From Monosporascus cannonballus (Eukaryota > Ascomycota > Sordariomycetes > Xylariales): DNA of 64,000 nucleotides. Where the stretch lies: the NCBI GenBank assembly GCA_004154925.1, contig QJNS01000150.1, positions 124,001 to 188,000 of the forward strand, written 5' to 3'. The notes beneath the pieces are model-generated. The model was not told the origin of the DNA. It made no database searches and saw only the letters and a list, made by a program, of their open reading frames with translations. The translations under genes were made by a program, and so were the position numbers. Numbering within the stretch: the stretch's first letter is position 1; each line of letters starts with the position of its first letter. Below, in pieces: positions 30,740 through 43,116 of this stretch.

Positions 30740-33700
30740 TTCGGCGTTATTAATAAAAATTCTTTAATAGGCATTAGGCGTTAATAAGGTTTTTAACGGA
30801 TTTCTAAATATTTTCGAAATTTAAGTACTTTTTCCATTTAATTAAATATTAAGTAAATCCGTTTTATTTCTATATATTAAGGATTTTTTTTATTTCGTAT
30901 ACTTATTTGTTTTTTATTTTTACGTCGTTTTATACCATATATATTTTAATTATATTTATTATTAATTCGAATAAGAAAACATAAAAAATTAAATAAAGTT
31001 TAACTTTTGGTAAAAATTCTAATTAATAATTATTTTCTAAGATTTTTTTGGCGATTTTATATAAACCAATATATTTAATATCAAATATTGTGCTAAATTA
31101 TTTTATTTAAATATTTTTTGTAATAAGAAAAATTATTTCCTTTTTTTTGAAAGTTAATTTTTTTAATCTTTTTTAATTATAATATTTATTTATTTAATTT
31201 TGTACAAATTTTAATTCTGTTTTTATTTTTTTAATATAATTATCGTAATTATTTTAACGTAAAAATTATTTTAATATTAATTAAACCGTTATCGCGCATT
31301 TTTTTATAAATTTCTAAAATAAAACCAAAATTTGCGTTTATAAGTATTATCTTAATACTTTCGTAATAACTAATATTATAAATTAATTAAATAATTAATA
31401 ACTTTTTAATTTAATTATTTTGTTCGTAATTAATATGATATCGTAAATAAATTTTTAAAGTTTAATTCGTTCGTTTTATTTATTTATTTGTTTATAATTT
31501 AAATATATTAAATAATTTATAATTTAGATTGATTTATGCCATAAGGTCTTATTAAAATTTAAATGCAAATATTAATTTTTTATTTAATATAATTTTATTA
31601 ATAATCCGTATATATTGAAAATATGTTTAAAGAAAATGTATATTAATTATTCGACATTTATGTTCTCGTAATATGGTAGGAAATAAGAAAATTTTGTAAA
31701 TCGATTAATAATTACAAAAATATTATCGTAATATATTTCCGTAATTGGAATTTTTAATATAGGAAATTTAGTAATAAAATTAAATGTAATTAAATATTAT
31801 AATCGTTTTACGATTAATAATAACTATAATTTTCCGTATGGTTTATGTTATCGAATGTTTACTTTGGTACAAATATTATATTGCTATATAATTTTTTGTA
31901 CTGTTAATTTCATTTTAAAAAAGAAATATATATATTAAAATTTTTCTAACGTTTTGTGGATTTCTGGATATTTATGTAATTAATATTCGTATATTTTTCG
32001 TACTAGATCCCTTTAGTATTTTTTTGATATATATATCTTATCCGTTTTTTGGTTTTCTGGGAAGTTATCGTTATATTATTAGGTATTGCCTGAATCGTCG
32101 CAATGTTTCGTAAACGTAAATACTTTTTTATAAAAGTATTAAAAATTATATAACTAATTTTAATTAATTTTTTTTTCGAAGTTTGGTCGTTTACTTAAGG
32201 TATTTACTTTGTCGTTTTTTGAACTTTTCTTATAAATAATAACGAAATCGAAGTTCGCCAATTTTTCCGCGTAACGAAATTATCATTTTATAAATTCTTT
32301 AATCGTAATAAATCGGGTAAGATTTTGATAATCCGTATACACCTTAATTTGGTACAAGTTTCCTTTTAAAAAGTACTTAAATTCCCGAAATGCCATAATA
32401 ATAGCCATAAATTCCTTATTTAAAATACCGTAATTAAGTTCCGTTCTTTTTAATTTATACGAAAAAAATATAATAGGATATAATTTGCCTTAATTATCCC
32501 GTTATTTAATTATTATGCCTAATACGTAATCCGAAATATCGGTTTTTAGTTTAACGGGGCGGTTTGAATCGTACATAATTAATATTGGCTTGCTGGTAAT
32601 TACATTCTTAATAATTTGAAATAATTTTTCCGTATCTGGTATTTATTTAAATTTTTTTTTCTTTGTAAAATTCGTTAAGAATATAGTTATTTTGTTAAAG
32701 TTTCGAATAAATTTCCTGCAGTAATTGGCGAATCCAAAAAATACCTATATTTTCTTAACCGTCGTTAGCATTTATTATTTTGTAATTATAACAATTTTTT
32801 GGAGTTTATCTTAATATATTTTGGGGTAATAATATGTTTTAAATATTTTACTTTTTACATATGGAATTAATTTTTTTTGCGTTAATAAGTAGTTTTACGT
32901 TTTATAAAACTTAAAGAACTTTATGAATATATTTTACGTATGTTTTTTTTGTTTTCGAAAAGATAAAAATATTATCGGAATAATAAACGACGAAAATATT
33001 AAGGTATTTTCGTAATATGTAATTAATTATTCGTTAGAAAGTTATTAATATATTCGTAAATTTTATTAATATAATTAAATATTTAAATAATCCGTATTTC
33101 GTCCTAAAAATTATTTTTTATTCGTATCTTTTTTTAATCCTAATAAAGTTATATTTATTTCTAAAATTAAATATTATGAATTATTTAATTTCGTAAAATC
33201 GGTTTTTTATTTTCGTAATTAAAAGTAATAATATTTAAAAATTAATAATAACGTCGTTTAATTATCGATAATTAGCTATAAGTTATAATTTCCCGTTTTT
33301 TTAGGTACGAAAAATATTAGATATTCCGTTAATAATTTTAAAGGTTAAATTTATTTTTTTTGTAACCGATTTTTTAAATATTTTTTGAAAATACGTAATT
33401 CGTTTTTACTAAGATTATAAATAGGGTAAAATTTTATTAAAGTTTTTTCCTTAAGGATTATTTCGTAATTTTATTCGTTATATTTTAATAATTTTATATC
33501 GAACTTTTTTCTAAAAAGCTATTCGTATTTGTAATATTATGGTAATATATTAATTAAATCTTTTAATTCTTTAGGCTGCTTTTTTTGTTATTTTAAATCG
33601 TTATTTAATTATTTTAATTTCGCTTTAATAATAATAATAATACGTCGTATTTTTTTAATATCCGTTTTTTTCTTATATTTTATTCTTTTAAGTAGTAAAG

Positions 33701-36050
33701 TATTTATCGTATTTTTATGTTTATATTTGTTATTATTATCGATCGAATATTAAGATTTTAATTTTTTTATTTATTAATAAAGTATAAGGCGAATTTTACT
33801 TAATTAATTTTGCTATTAATTAAAATTCCGTATTAACGTATCCATAATAATCCTAAAATTATATTATAATTTCCGAATAGAACGATATTGAAATTAACCG
33901 TTTAGTATTATTTTTAAATAAAAATTTCGAAATAATTAATTTTGCATATAATTTTTCCGTTATCGTAAAAGAATTCTTAATTTTCGGTATTTATCGTTAT
34001 ATAAGGTTTTAACTTATATCTTTATAACAATTTAAACTTATTAACCATATCCGGCGCAATATAATTTCCGCCCAAAGCTCCGTAATTTATTATTACAATA
34101 TATTAATACGTTCCGATTCGTATATTTAAAATAATAAAGTTATTAACGTTTTTTATCGTCGCGTTTAAAGCCTTTTTTAATAATTCCCTTTAATTTTTTT
34201 AGGTTTCGTTATTTTACGGCTTTTTTATAAGTAACCTTTTTTTAAATTCCTATTCGAACTTATTAAACCTTATTTATGTTTTTATATATAACGCGTTAAG
34301 TTGTTGCATCTGTTATTTTTGTTGGCGTATTGTTCCTTCGAACTATATTAATTATTTTTAATTTTTTTGTAATTCTTTTTTTTATCGAATAAATTGTTTT
34401 TTTATGTTTGCAATTATATCTTATTATATGTCGTTTTGGTTATCGTTTTAAAGATTTTTTATAAATTTATATATTTTTTCTTTAATAGCTTTTTTTCTAA
34501 AGATTTATAATAAATACTAATTAAAAATAAAGGTCGGTAATAACTTTTTAATAATATTTTTTAATCGTACGTTGGATTAATTTTTTTTCCATTTAGTAAT
34601 TATATTATCCATAATAACAAAAAGGGTTTTCCTGCAGATATTATTTTTTTTCGGGCCAGTTTTTTATTTCGGCCAGCTGTTAAATATTTTTTGGGGTTAT
34701 AATTCAAAATTATCGATATTATTATTTGTTATTTTTATTATGCCCGGTACAGTTTAAAAAGCCGAATCCCTTATAATACATACGGGTAATTTGTATATAA
34801 ATATATTATTTCCATTTTTCGTAATTGAAATATTCTTATCGTCGACAATATATGGTATGTATTTTGCCATATCGATTAGGGGTTTCAGAATAAATTTCTT
34901 TTGCCTAATCTTAATATTCGCGTAATTATTCTTATAATGCCTTTTATTATATTTACATTATTTATTAAGCCAGTTTTTTGGTTTTTCGCATTTTTTGTCA
35001 GATTTTTTATCGTAATAGTTTTTATTAAACTTTTTGCTTAAAGCCTAATACGTATTTAACTTAAATTATGTTAATAATTTTATTATTATTTCCTTAATTA
35101 TTTCTGGATTATTTTTCTGGTATAAAAATCTAGTTATTTTATCGTAACTTTTTGGGCTTTTTGTATTTATAAGCTTTATGTTTTATTTTGCCATAATTAA
35201 AGCATTTAATTTAACTTTAATTTTATTTGTAAGTAACGCCGAGTTTCATAAATTCTGGCACTATTCCGTAAAAAGTAAAAAGTACGTTTCGTTTTTTCCC
35301 CTAGTTAAACTTATTATATCCCGAACATAAAATATATTATTTTTTTTATTATTTTTCAAATTATTAATTATTAATCTTAATTATTTTTATAATATACCGG
35401 TTTAAGGTAATTAAATATTTTATCCAAATAATTTTATTTTTTATATCATTTTTTAATTCTTTATAAAATATGTTAATAAGGATATCGGTTTCGTTATTTT
35501 TTTATTTTACCTTAGCCGCAAAACTTTTAAAGGTTACGGCGTACTTAAATATAAATCTTTTTTATCGGAATTATAAGAATTATTAAGCCGTTAATCGTTT
35601 TTTATCCGGATTACCGAAATTATCGCGTACTTTATTTTCGAAATTGGTATAAATTAAAAAAATTTTATTAATAAAATTCTCTTATTTATATTTTTTATTT
35701 CCAAAAAGTTTTTTATAAGAAGTTTAAATTAATTAATTACATTTTTTATTAAATATATTTCCATTATTAGGATTATATCCGCTAGGTCGTTAAGGTTTAA
35801 TAAGCGAAAGTAAATTCGTACCTAAATTAAGAAATTTTAAGGATTACCTTTTTTATCGTAAAGTTCTAGCTTTTTTGGCTTTATACGGGCGAAAAAGGGT
35901 TAGGCAAATAACGTAGCCCTAAATTATCGGATTTTTTTTTCCAGCTCCCGAATTCGAGCCTAAAATTACTAAATAAGAGTTTCCTAAATGCTGGTCAACA
36001 TTTTAACAATATTAAATATTACTTAGAATCTAACGGTACTATTAAATAAA
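30740..36050 (-). pseudogene. gag-pol remnant of C1
   Basis: On the minus strand, from right to left: probable gag (about 36,000-34,500, not resolved), protease and reverse transcriptase (about 34,000-32,800), and RNase H (about 32,700-32,200, with the EIYD-type start and TDHKNL-like region weathered by RIP). Integrase (about 32,000-31,200) follows, and the GPYKI block with a chromodomain (about 31,080-30,740). Stops are everywhere. The order matches C2 and C3 and was aligned by eye. Confidence 0.7.
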
Positions 36051-36054
36051 AGCT

Positions 36055-36472
36055 TGTAACGTATAATAGCTAAATAATTTAACCAAGTATTAAACTTTAA
36101 GTCGACTGGTTTATATTAATAAAAGTATCGTAAGAATTTAAGTAATAAATATAATAACGTATTATATTTCTTAATACCGGAAATACCTTATTGCAAACGA
36201 TTAATATTAATAAGTATTACAAATTAAAGTTATTTAAATTATGGAATTAATAAATATCTTATATTTAATTTTTTTATCCTATTAAACCTGGCTTTAAAAA
36301 CTTTACGATCGATCCTGTCGAACTTGGTTCTAAAGGCTTTACGATCGATCCTGTCGAGCCTGGCTCTAGAGGCTCTACGATCGATCCTGTCGAGCCATCA
36401 CGTAACTCGACCTACATGGCTTAGTTATTGTTACGACCGTTTTCTGAGGCCGCAGCCCGTTGGGTTATAACA
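36055..36472 (-). repeat. 5' LTR of C1 (418 bp)
   Basis: It pairs with 29,725-30,134. Its first ~230 bp are RIP-mutated, but its last ~130 bp (36,340-36,472) are almost unmutated and end GGGTTATAACA. It contains three 36 bp repeats (36,280-36,387). Confidence 0.85.
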
Positions 36473-36477
36473 CTTTG

Positions 36478-36749
36478 GGTAACAATGTTGTATTGTAAAC
36501 GATTAGTATTAATAAATATTGCAAGCTAAAACTATTTAAATTATGGAATTAACAAACGTATATATTTTCTTTTTTCTTAGCTTAATCACTTATAATTACA
36601 CGGCTGATAATAATCATAATTATTCGTAATCCCTTTTGATCATTTCTAATTACTAGCTTAATTGTGATCACCATTACGTAACCCATAAGGTAGCTTATAT
36701 AATCCTTATTTAACCGTTTCTTAAGGCCGGAGCTTATTAGGTCGTAATA
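36478..36749 (-). repeat. C2 3' LTR, inner piece
   Basis: This continues the LTR interrupted at 29,724. Compared with its partner (42,708-43,116) it carries many more C-to-T/G-to-A changes, for example in the TGATCA-rich middle. Confidence 0.85.
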
Positions 36750-36839
36750 CGATTTTTCCCCTCCAACATCTTATCTTTAAAATTTCTTTTTTTCCTTTTT
36801 TTTTTTCGTTTGGTAAGTATTTTTTCTTTTCTTTTAATC

Positions 36840-37406
36840 ATATCGTCTCGTATTTCCAAAATTCGTCGCGTTTTTCGTTCTTTTACCGTTCGTCATATTA
36901 ATCTCGTAAAAGCCTTTAACGAATTTGGTTACGAAATTATACCTTGCTCTTATTGTTTCTCGAAAAACATAAGGTATAAAATAATAGAAAACATTTTAAG
37001 ATATAAGAAATATATTAATCGAAGTTAATCCTATAATTGTACCGGCGTACCCATTTTTTCCCTTCAAAATATTCGTTACGAATATTAACGCCTAAAACGT
37101 AAAAAAGCGCTTACCGAAAAACGGTTACTAAAGTTTTAACAGTTTTACCTTAAGGCTTAACGTAAATATTAGTAAAAAAATAAACGAAATTTTTTCCGTC
37201 TTATTCGTTTACATAAATAAAAGGCGTTAATTCGTTCGAAAAGCGTTACCATAATATAACATAAGCTTTAATCGTTAAACGAACTAAAGGAACAAAAACG
37301 TCGGGAACAAAAACAATTAGAAATTGCTGTTACGGTTATTACGTTAGCATATATCGCGGCCGATTAGCCCGATATCCCGGCTACTAACTGGTCGGCTATT
37401 AATTAA
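36840..37406 (+). pseudogene. antisense accessory ORF of C2 (189 codons, RIP stops)
   Basis: This + strand frame lies opposite to pol and next to the 3' LTR. The start codon is now ATA (ISSRISKIRRVF; other copies have MSGRI or MLGRI), and the end is NWSAIN plus TAA at 37,404-37,406. The frame is unbroken except for RIP-type stops. The cysteine block reads PCSYC followed by three Tyr where Cys is expected (TGY to TAY), giving C-x2-C-x6-C-x8-C-x2-C-x6-C once Tyr is counted as former Cys. That spacing fits the Zn2Cys6 cluster of fungal regulators. A TGVP motif and a long charged, coiled-coil-like region follow (RLIRLHK, LNELKEQKRREQKQLE). Confidence 0.65.
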
Positions 37407-37439
37407 AACGCGTCCGTTATTATTCATAAAAGTTTTTTA

Positions 37440-40400
37440 ATAGGCGTTAGGCGTTAATAAGGTTCTTGGCAGGTTCCCAGATATTTTCGAATTCCGGGTG
37501 CTTTTTTTATTTAATTAGGTATTAGGTAAATCCGTTTTATTTCCGTATATTAAATATTATTTCCACTTTATATGTTTATTCGTTTTTTACCTTTATATTA
37601 TTTTATGCCATATATATTTTAATTATATCCGCTGTTAACTTAAATAAAAAAAAGTAAAGAATTAAATAAAATTTAACTTTTAATGGAAATTCTAATTAAT
37701 AATTATTTTTTGAAATCTTTTTGGTAATGTTATATAGACCGATATATTTGAAATCGAATTTTTTATTAGTTTTATTTATTTAAATATTTTTAATAACGAG
37801 GAAAATTATTTTCCGTTTTTCGAAAATTAATTTTTTTAATTTTATTTAGTTATAATATTTATTTATTTAATTTCGTACGAATTCCAGTTTTATATTTATT
37901 TCTTGATATAATTATCGTAATTATTTTAACGTAATAATTATTTTAATATTAATTAAATTATCGTTACGTATTTTTTTTAAAATTTTTGAAATAAAACCAA
38001 AATTTGCGTTTATAAATATTATGTTAATATTTTCGTAATAATTAATGTTATAAATTAATTATGCGATTAATAATTTCTTAATTTAATTATTTTATTTATA
38101 ATTAATATAATATCGTAAATATATTTTTAAAACTTAATTTATTTATTTATTTATTTATTTATTTAAGGTTTAAATACGTTAAATAATTTATAATTTAAGT
38201 TAATTTATATTATAACGCCTTATAAAATATTACTAAGAATATTGATTTTTTATTTAATATAATATTTATTAATAATCCGTATATGTTAAAAATATTTTTA
38301 AAAACATATATATTAGTTATTCGGCATTGATATTCTTATAATATAGTAAGAAATAGGAAAATTTCGTAAATCGATTAATAATTATAAAAATATTATCGTA
38401 ATATATTTTCGTAATTAATTTTTTTAATATAAGAAATTTAATAATAAAATCTAATATAATTAAATATTATAATCGCTTTATAATTAATAATAGTTATAAC
38501 TTTTCGTATGACTTATGTTATTAAATTTTTGCTTTGGCGTAAATATTATATTATCGTATAACTTTTTATACCGTTAATTTTATTTTAAAAAAATATATAC
38601 GTTAAAATCGTTTTAAAGTTTTATAAATCCCTGGATATCTATATTACTAATATTCGTATATGTCTTGTATTAAATCCTTTTTGTATTTTTTTAAAACTTA
38701 CATTTTATCCGTTTTTTGATTTCTTAAAAAGCTATTATTATATTATTAAAGTTTTTAATATATATCTAAAGGTATTACTCGAATTATTACGATTTATCGT
38801 AAATATAAATATCTTTTTATAATAATATTAAAAATTTTATAGCTAATTTTAATTAATTTCTCCTTAAGGTTTAATCCTTTACTTAATATATTTATTTTAT
38901 CGTTTTTTAAACTTTGTTTATAAATAATAATTAAGTCCAAATTTGTTACCTTTTTCGCATAACGAAATTATTATTTTATAAATCTTTTAACCGTAATAAA
39001 TAAGGTAAAATCTTAATAATCCGTATAAACTTTAACCTAATATAAGTTTCCTTTTAAGAAATACTTAAATTTCCGAAATGCCATAATAATAACTAAAACT
39101 TTTTATTTAAAATATCATATTTAAATTCGACTTTCTTTAATTTGTACAAAAAAAAATAATAAAATATAATTTGCATTAATTATTTCGTTATTTAATTATT
39201 ACGTTTAATACGTAATTCGAAATATCGGTTTTTAATTTAACGAAATAATTTAAATTATATATAATGCATATTAATTTGCTAATAATTATATCTTTAATAT
39301 TCTAAAACATTTTTTCAATATTTAACCTTTATTTAATTTTTTTTTGTAAAATTTGTTAAAGGTATAATTATCTTATTAAAATATCGAATAATTGTTTTAT
39401 AATAATTAACGAATTTAAGGAATATTTATTTTTTAAATTATTATTAAAGTTTATTATTTTGTACTTATAGCGACTTTTTTAGAATTTATTTTAATATATT
39501 TTAAATACTTTATTTCCTATATATGGAGTTAATTTTTTCTTGCGTTAATAAATAACTTTACGTTTTATAAAGCTTAAAGAATTTTATAAACGTATTTTAT
39601 ATATATTTTTTTTATTTTTGAAAAAATAAAAATATTATTAAAATAATAAATAACAAACGTATTAAGGTATTTTCGTAATACATAATTAAATATTTGCTAA
39701 AAAGTTATTAATTCGTTTGTAAGTCTTATTAATATAATTAAATATTTAAATAATTTGTATTTTATTTTAAAATTTATTTTTTATTTATATTATTTTTTGA
39801 TTTTAATAAAGTTATATTTATTTTTAAAATCGAATATTATAAATTATTTAATTTCGTAATATTAGTTTCTTATTTCCGTAATTAGTAATAATAACATTCG
39901 ATTTTTAACTGTAATATTGTTTAATTACTAATAATTAATTTTAAATTATAATTTCCTTTTTTTAAGTACGAAAAATATAAGATATCCGGTTAGTGATTTC
40001 GAAGGTCGAATTTATTTTTTTTGTAACCGATTTTCTATATATTCTTTAAGAATACGTAACTTATTTTTACTGAAATTATAAATAAGGTAAAACCTTATCG
40101 AAAATACCCTTTTAAGGATTATGTCATAATTTTATTTATTATATTTTAATAATTTCGTATCGAATTCCTTTTTATAAAGCTGCCTATATTTATAATATTA
40201 TAGTAATATATTAATTACGTTTTTTAAGTTTTAAGGTTATTGTTTTTATTATTTTAAATTATTATTTAATTATTTTAATTTTGCTTTAATAATAATAATA
40301 ATATGTCGTATCTTTTTAATACTTATTTTTTTCATATTTTGTTTTTTTAAATAATAAGGTATTTGTTATATCTTTATGTTTATATTCGTCGTTATTATCG

Positions 40401-42700
40401 ATCAAAAATTAAAATCTTAATTTTTTTTTTATTAATAAAATATAAAATAAATTTTTCTTAGCTAGTTTTTCTATTAAGTAAAATTCCGCATTATCGTATT
40501 TATAGTAATCCTAAGATTATATTGTAATTCTCAAATAAAACGATATCGAAATTTATTATTTTTTATGGGTTTTTAATAAAAATCTTAAGGTAATTAATTT
40601 CGTATATAAATGTTTTGTTATTATAAACAAATTCTTAATTTTTAGTATTTATCGTTATATACAGTTTTAATTTATATCTTTATAGTAATTCAAACTTATT
40701 AATTATATTTGGTATTATATAATTTTCGCTTAAAGTTCCGTAATTTATTATTGCGGTATATTAATACGTTCCGATTTGTATATCTAAAGTAATAAAGTCG
40801 TTAATATTTCTTATCGTCGCGTTTAAACCTTTTTCGGAAATTTCTTTTAATTTCTTTAGGTTTTGTTATTTTGCGGCTTTTTTACAAATAACCTTGTTTT
40901 TAATTCTTATTCGAATTTATCGAACTTTATTTATATTTTTTTTATTTAACGTATTAAGTTATTATATTCATCTTTATTATGGGTGTATTATTCCTTCGAA
41001 CCGTATTAACTATTCCTAATTTTATTATAATTCCTTTCCATATTAAATAAATTATTTTTTTATATTTACGATTATATCCTATTATACGTTATTTTAATTA
41101 TTATTCTAAAAATATCTTATAAATTAACGTATTTTTTTAATACTTTTTTTAAAGATCCGTAATAAATGCCAATTAAAAATAAAAATCCGTATTAATTTTT
41201 TGATAATGCCTTTTTACCGTACATTAAATTAATTTTTTTTCCTTTAATAATTATACCATTTATAATAATAAAAAGGGGTTTTTTACGGATATTATTTTTT
41301 TGGGTTAATTTTTTATTTTCGCTAACTGTTAAATATTTTTTAAAACTATAGATCGAAATTGTTAATATTATTATTTATCGTTTTTATTATTTTTGATATG
41401 GTTTAAAAAATTAAATCTCTTATAATATATGCGTATAATTTATTCATAAATATATTGTTTCCTTTTTTCGTAATTAGGGTATTTTCGTCGTTGACAATAT
41501 ATGGCGTATATTTTGCCATATTGATTAAAAGTTCCGGGATAAAGTTTTTCCGTTTAATTCTAATATTTGCATAATTATTTTTATAATACTTTTTATTATG
41601 CTTATAATATTTATTAAATTAGTTTCCTGGTTTTTCGTATTTTTCGTCAAATTTTTTATCGTAATAATCCTTATTAAACTTTTTGTTATAAGTCTAATAC
41701 GTATTTGGCTTAAATTATATTAATAATTTTACTATCGTTTTTTTAATTATTTTTAAACTGTTTTTCTGGTATAAGAATTTAGTTATTATATTATAATTTC
41801 TTAGGTTTCGTGTATTTATAAGCTTTATATCTTATTTTGCTATAATTAAAACATTTAGTCTGGTTTTAATTTTATTTAAATATAACGTCGAATTTTATAG
41901 GTTTTTACGCCGTTTCATAAGAAATAAAAAATACGTTTTATTTTTTCCTTTAGTTAAATTTATTATATTTTAAACTTAAGGTATATTATTTTTTTTTTAT
42001 TTATTTTTAAATTATAAATTATTAATCTTAATTATTTTTGCAATATACCGGTTTAAAATAATTAATTATTTAATCCGATTAATTTTATTTTTTATATTAT
42101 TTTTTAATGTTTTATAAAATATATCGATAAAAATATTAGTTTCGTTATTTCCTTATTTTGCATTAGTCGCAAAACTTTTAAAAGTTATTATATACTTAAA
42201 TATAAGTCCTTTTTGTCGGAGTTATAAAAATTATTAGGCCGCAAACCGTTTTTTATGCTGATTACCGAAATTATCGCGCATTTTATTTTCGAAATTAATA
42301 TATAATATAAAAATCTTATTAATAAAATCTTTTTTATTTAATTTTTTTACTTCTAGGGAATTTTTTATAATAGGCTTAAATTAATTAACCGCATTTTCCG
42401 TTAAATATGTTTTTATTATTAAAATTATATTTGCCGGGTCGTTAAAGTTTAAAAAGCGAAAATAAATTCGTACTTAAATTAAAAAAGATTAAAAAGTTAT
42501 TTTTTCCATTATAAGGTTTCGGCTTTTTAGGCTTTATGCGGGCAAAAAAGGTTTAAGTAAATGGTATAGCCCTAAATTGTCGAACTTTTCTGTTTAATTC
42601 CCGAATTTAAGCCTAAAACTGCTAAATAAGGGTTTTTTAAACGCTGGTCGACATTTTGACAATATTAAACATTATTCAAAATTTCACGGTATTATTAAAT
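37440..42700 (-). pseudogene. gag-pol remnant of C2
   Basis: It is collinear with C1. On the minus strand it has the chromodomain and GPYKI block at about 37,440-37,760, integrase at about 37,900-38,700, RNase H at about 38,880-39,350, reverse transcriptase at about 39,400-40,700 and gag toward 42,650. It is heavily RIP-mutated with no usable ORF. Confidence 0.7.
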
Positions 42701-42707
42701 AAAAACT

Positions 42708-43116
42708 TATAACGTATAACGAACTATATAGTTTAACCAATTATTAAACCTTAGTCGTACGGGTTTATGTTAGTAGAAATATCGTAGGAATTTAAATAAT
42801 AAATATAGTAACGTATTACGTTTCGTAATATCAAAAGTGCCTAAAATAACGATATTATATTGTAAACGATTAATATTAATAATTGTTACAAATTAAAGCT
42901 ATTAAAATTATAGAATTAATAAATATATATATATATATATATTTTAGCTTAATTACTTATGATTACACGGCTAATAGTGATCATGATCGCTTGTGATCCC
43001 TTTTAATCACTTCTGATCACTAGCTTGGCAGTGATCACCGTCACGTGACCCATGGGGTGGCCCGTATGATCCTTATTTAACCGTTTTTTGAAGCCGGAGC
43101 TTGTTGGGTCGTAACA
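42708..43116 (-). repeat. 5' LTR of C2 (409 bp) with a GATCAC-rich module
   Basis: The outer part is RIP-mutated but about 42,960-43,110 is well preserved. It holds a cluster of TGATCA/GTGATC/GATCAC motifs (about 42,975-43,045) instead of the 36 bp repeats of C1. It ends GTCGTAACA. Confidence 0.85.

Larger units (their letters stand above)
29725..36472 (-). mobile_element. Ty3/Gypsy chromovirus C1 (complete, RIP-mutated)
   Basis: This full-length element of 6,748 bp has LTRs at 29,725-30,134 and 36,055-36,472 and an exact 5 bp duplication CTTTG (29,720-29,724 and 36,473-36,477). Joining the flanks restores a continuous C2 LTR. pol is on the minus strand; an antisense ORF is on the + strand next to the left (3') LTR. 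A pyrimidine run right after 30,134 is the polypurine tract of the coding strand. Confidence 0.92.
29595..43116 (-). mobile_element. Ty3/Gypsy chromovirus C2 (complete, carries C1 in its left LTR)
   Basis: The left LTR is split into 29,595-29,724 and 36,478-36,749; the right LTR is 42,708-43,116. The target duplication TAATT is exact (29,590-29,594 and 43,117-43,121). pol lies on the minus strand, so the 5' LTR is the right one. A pyrimidine run just right of 36,749 is the polypurine tract on the coding strand. Without C1 the element is about 6.8 kb. Confidence 0.9.
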
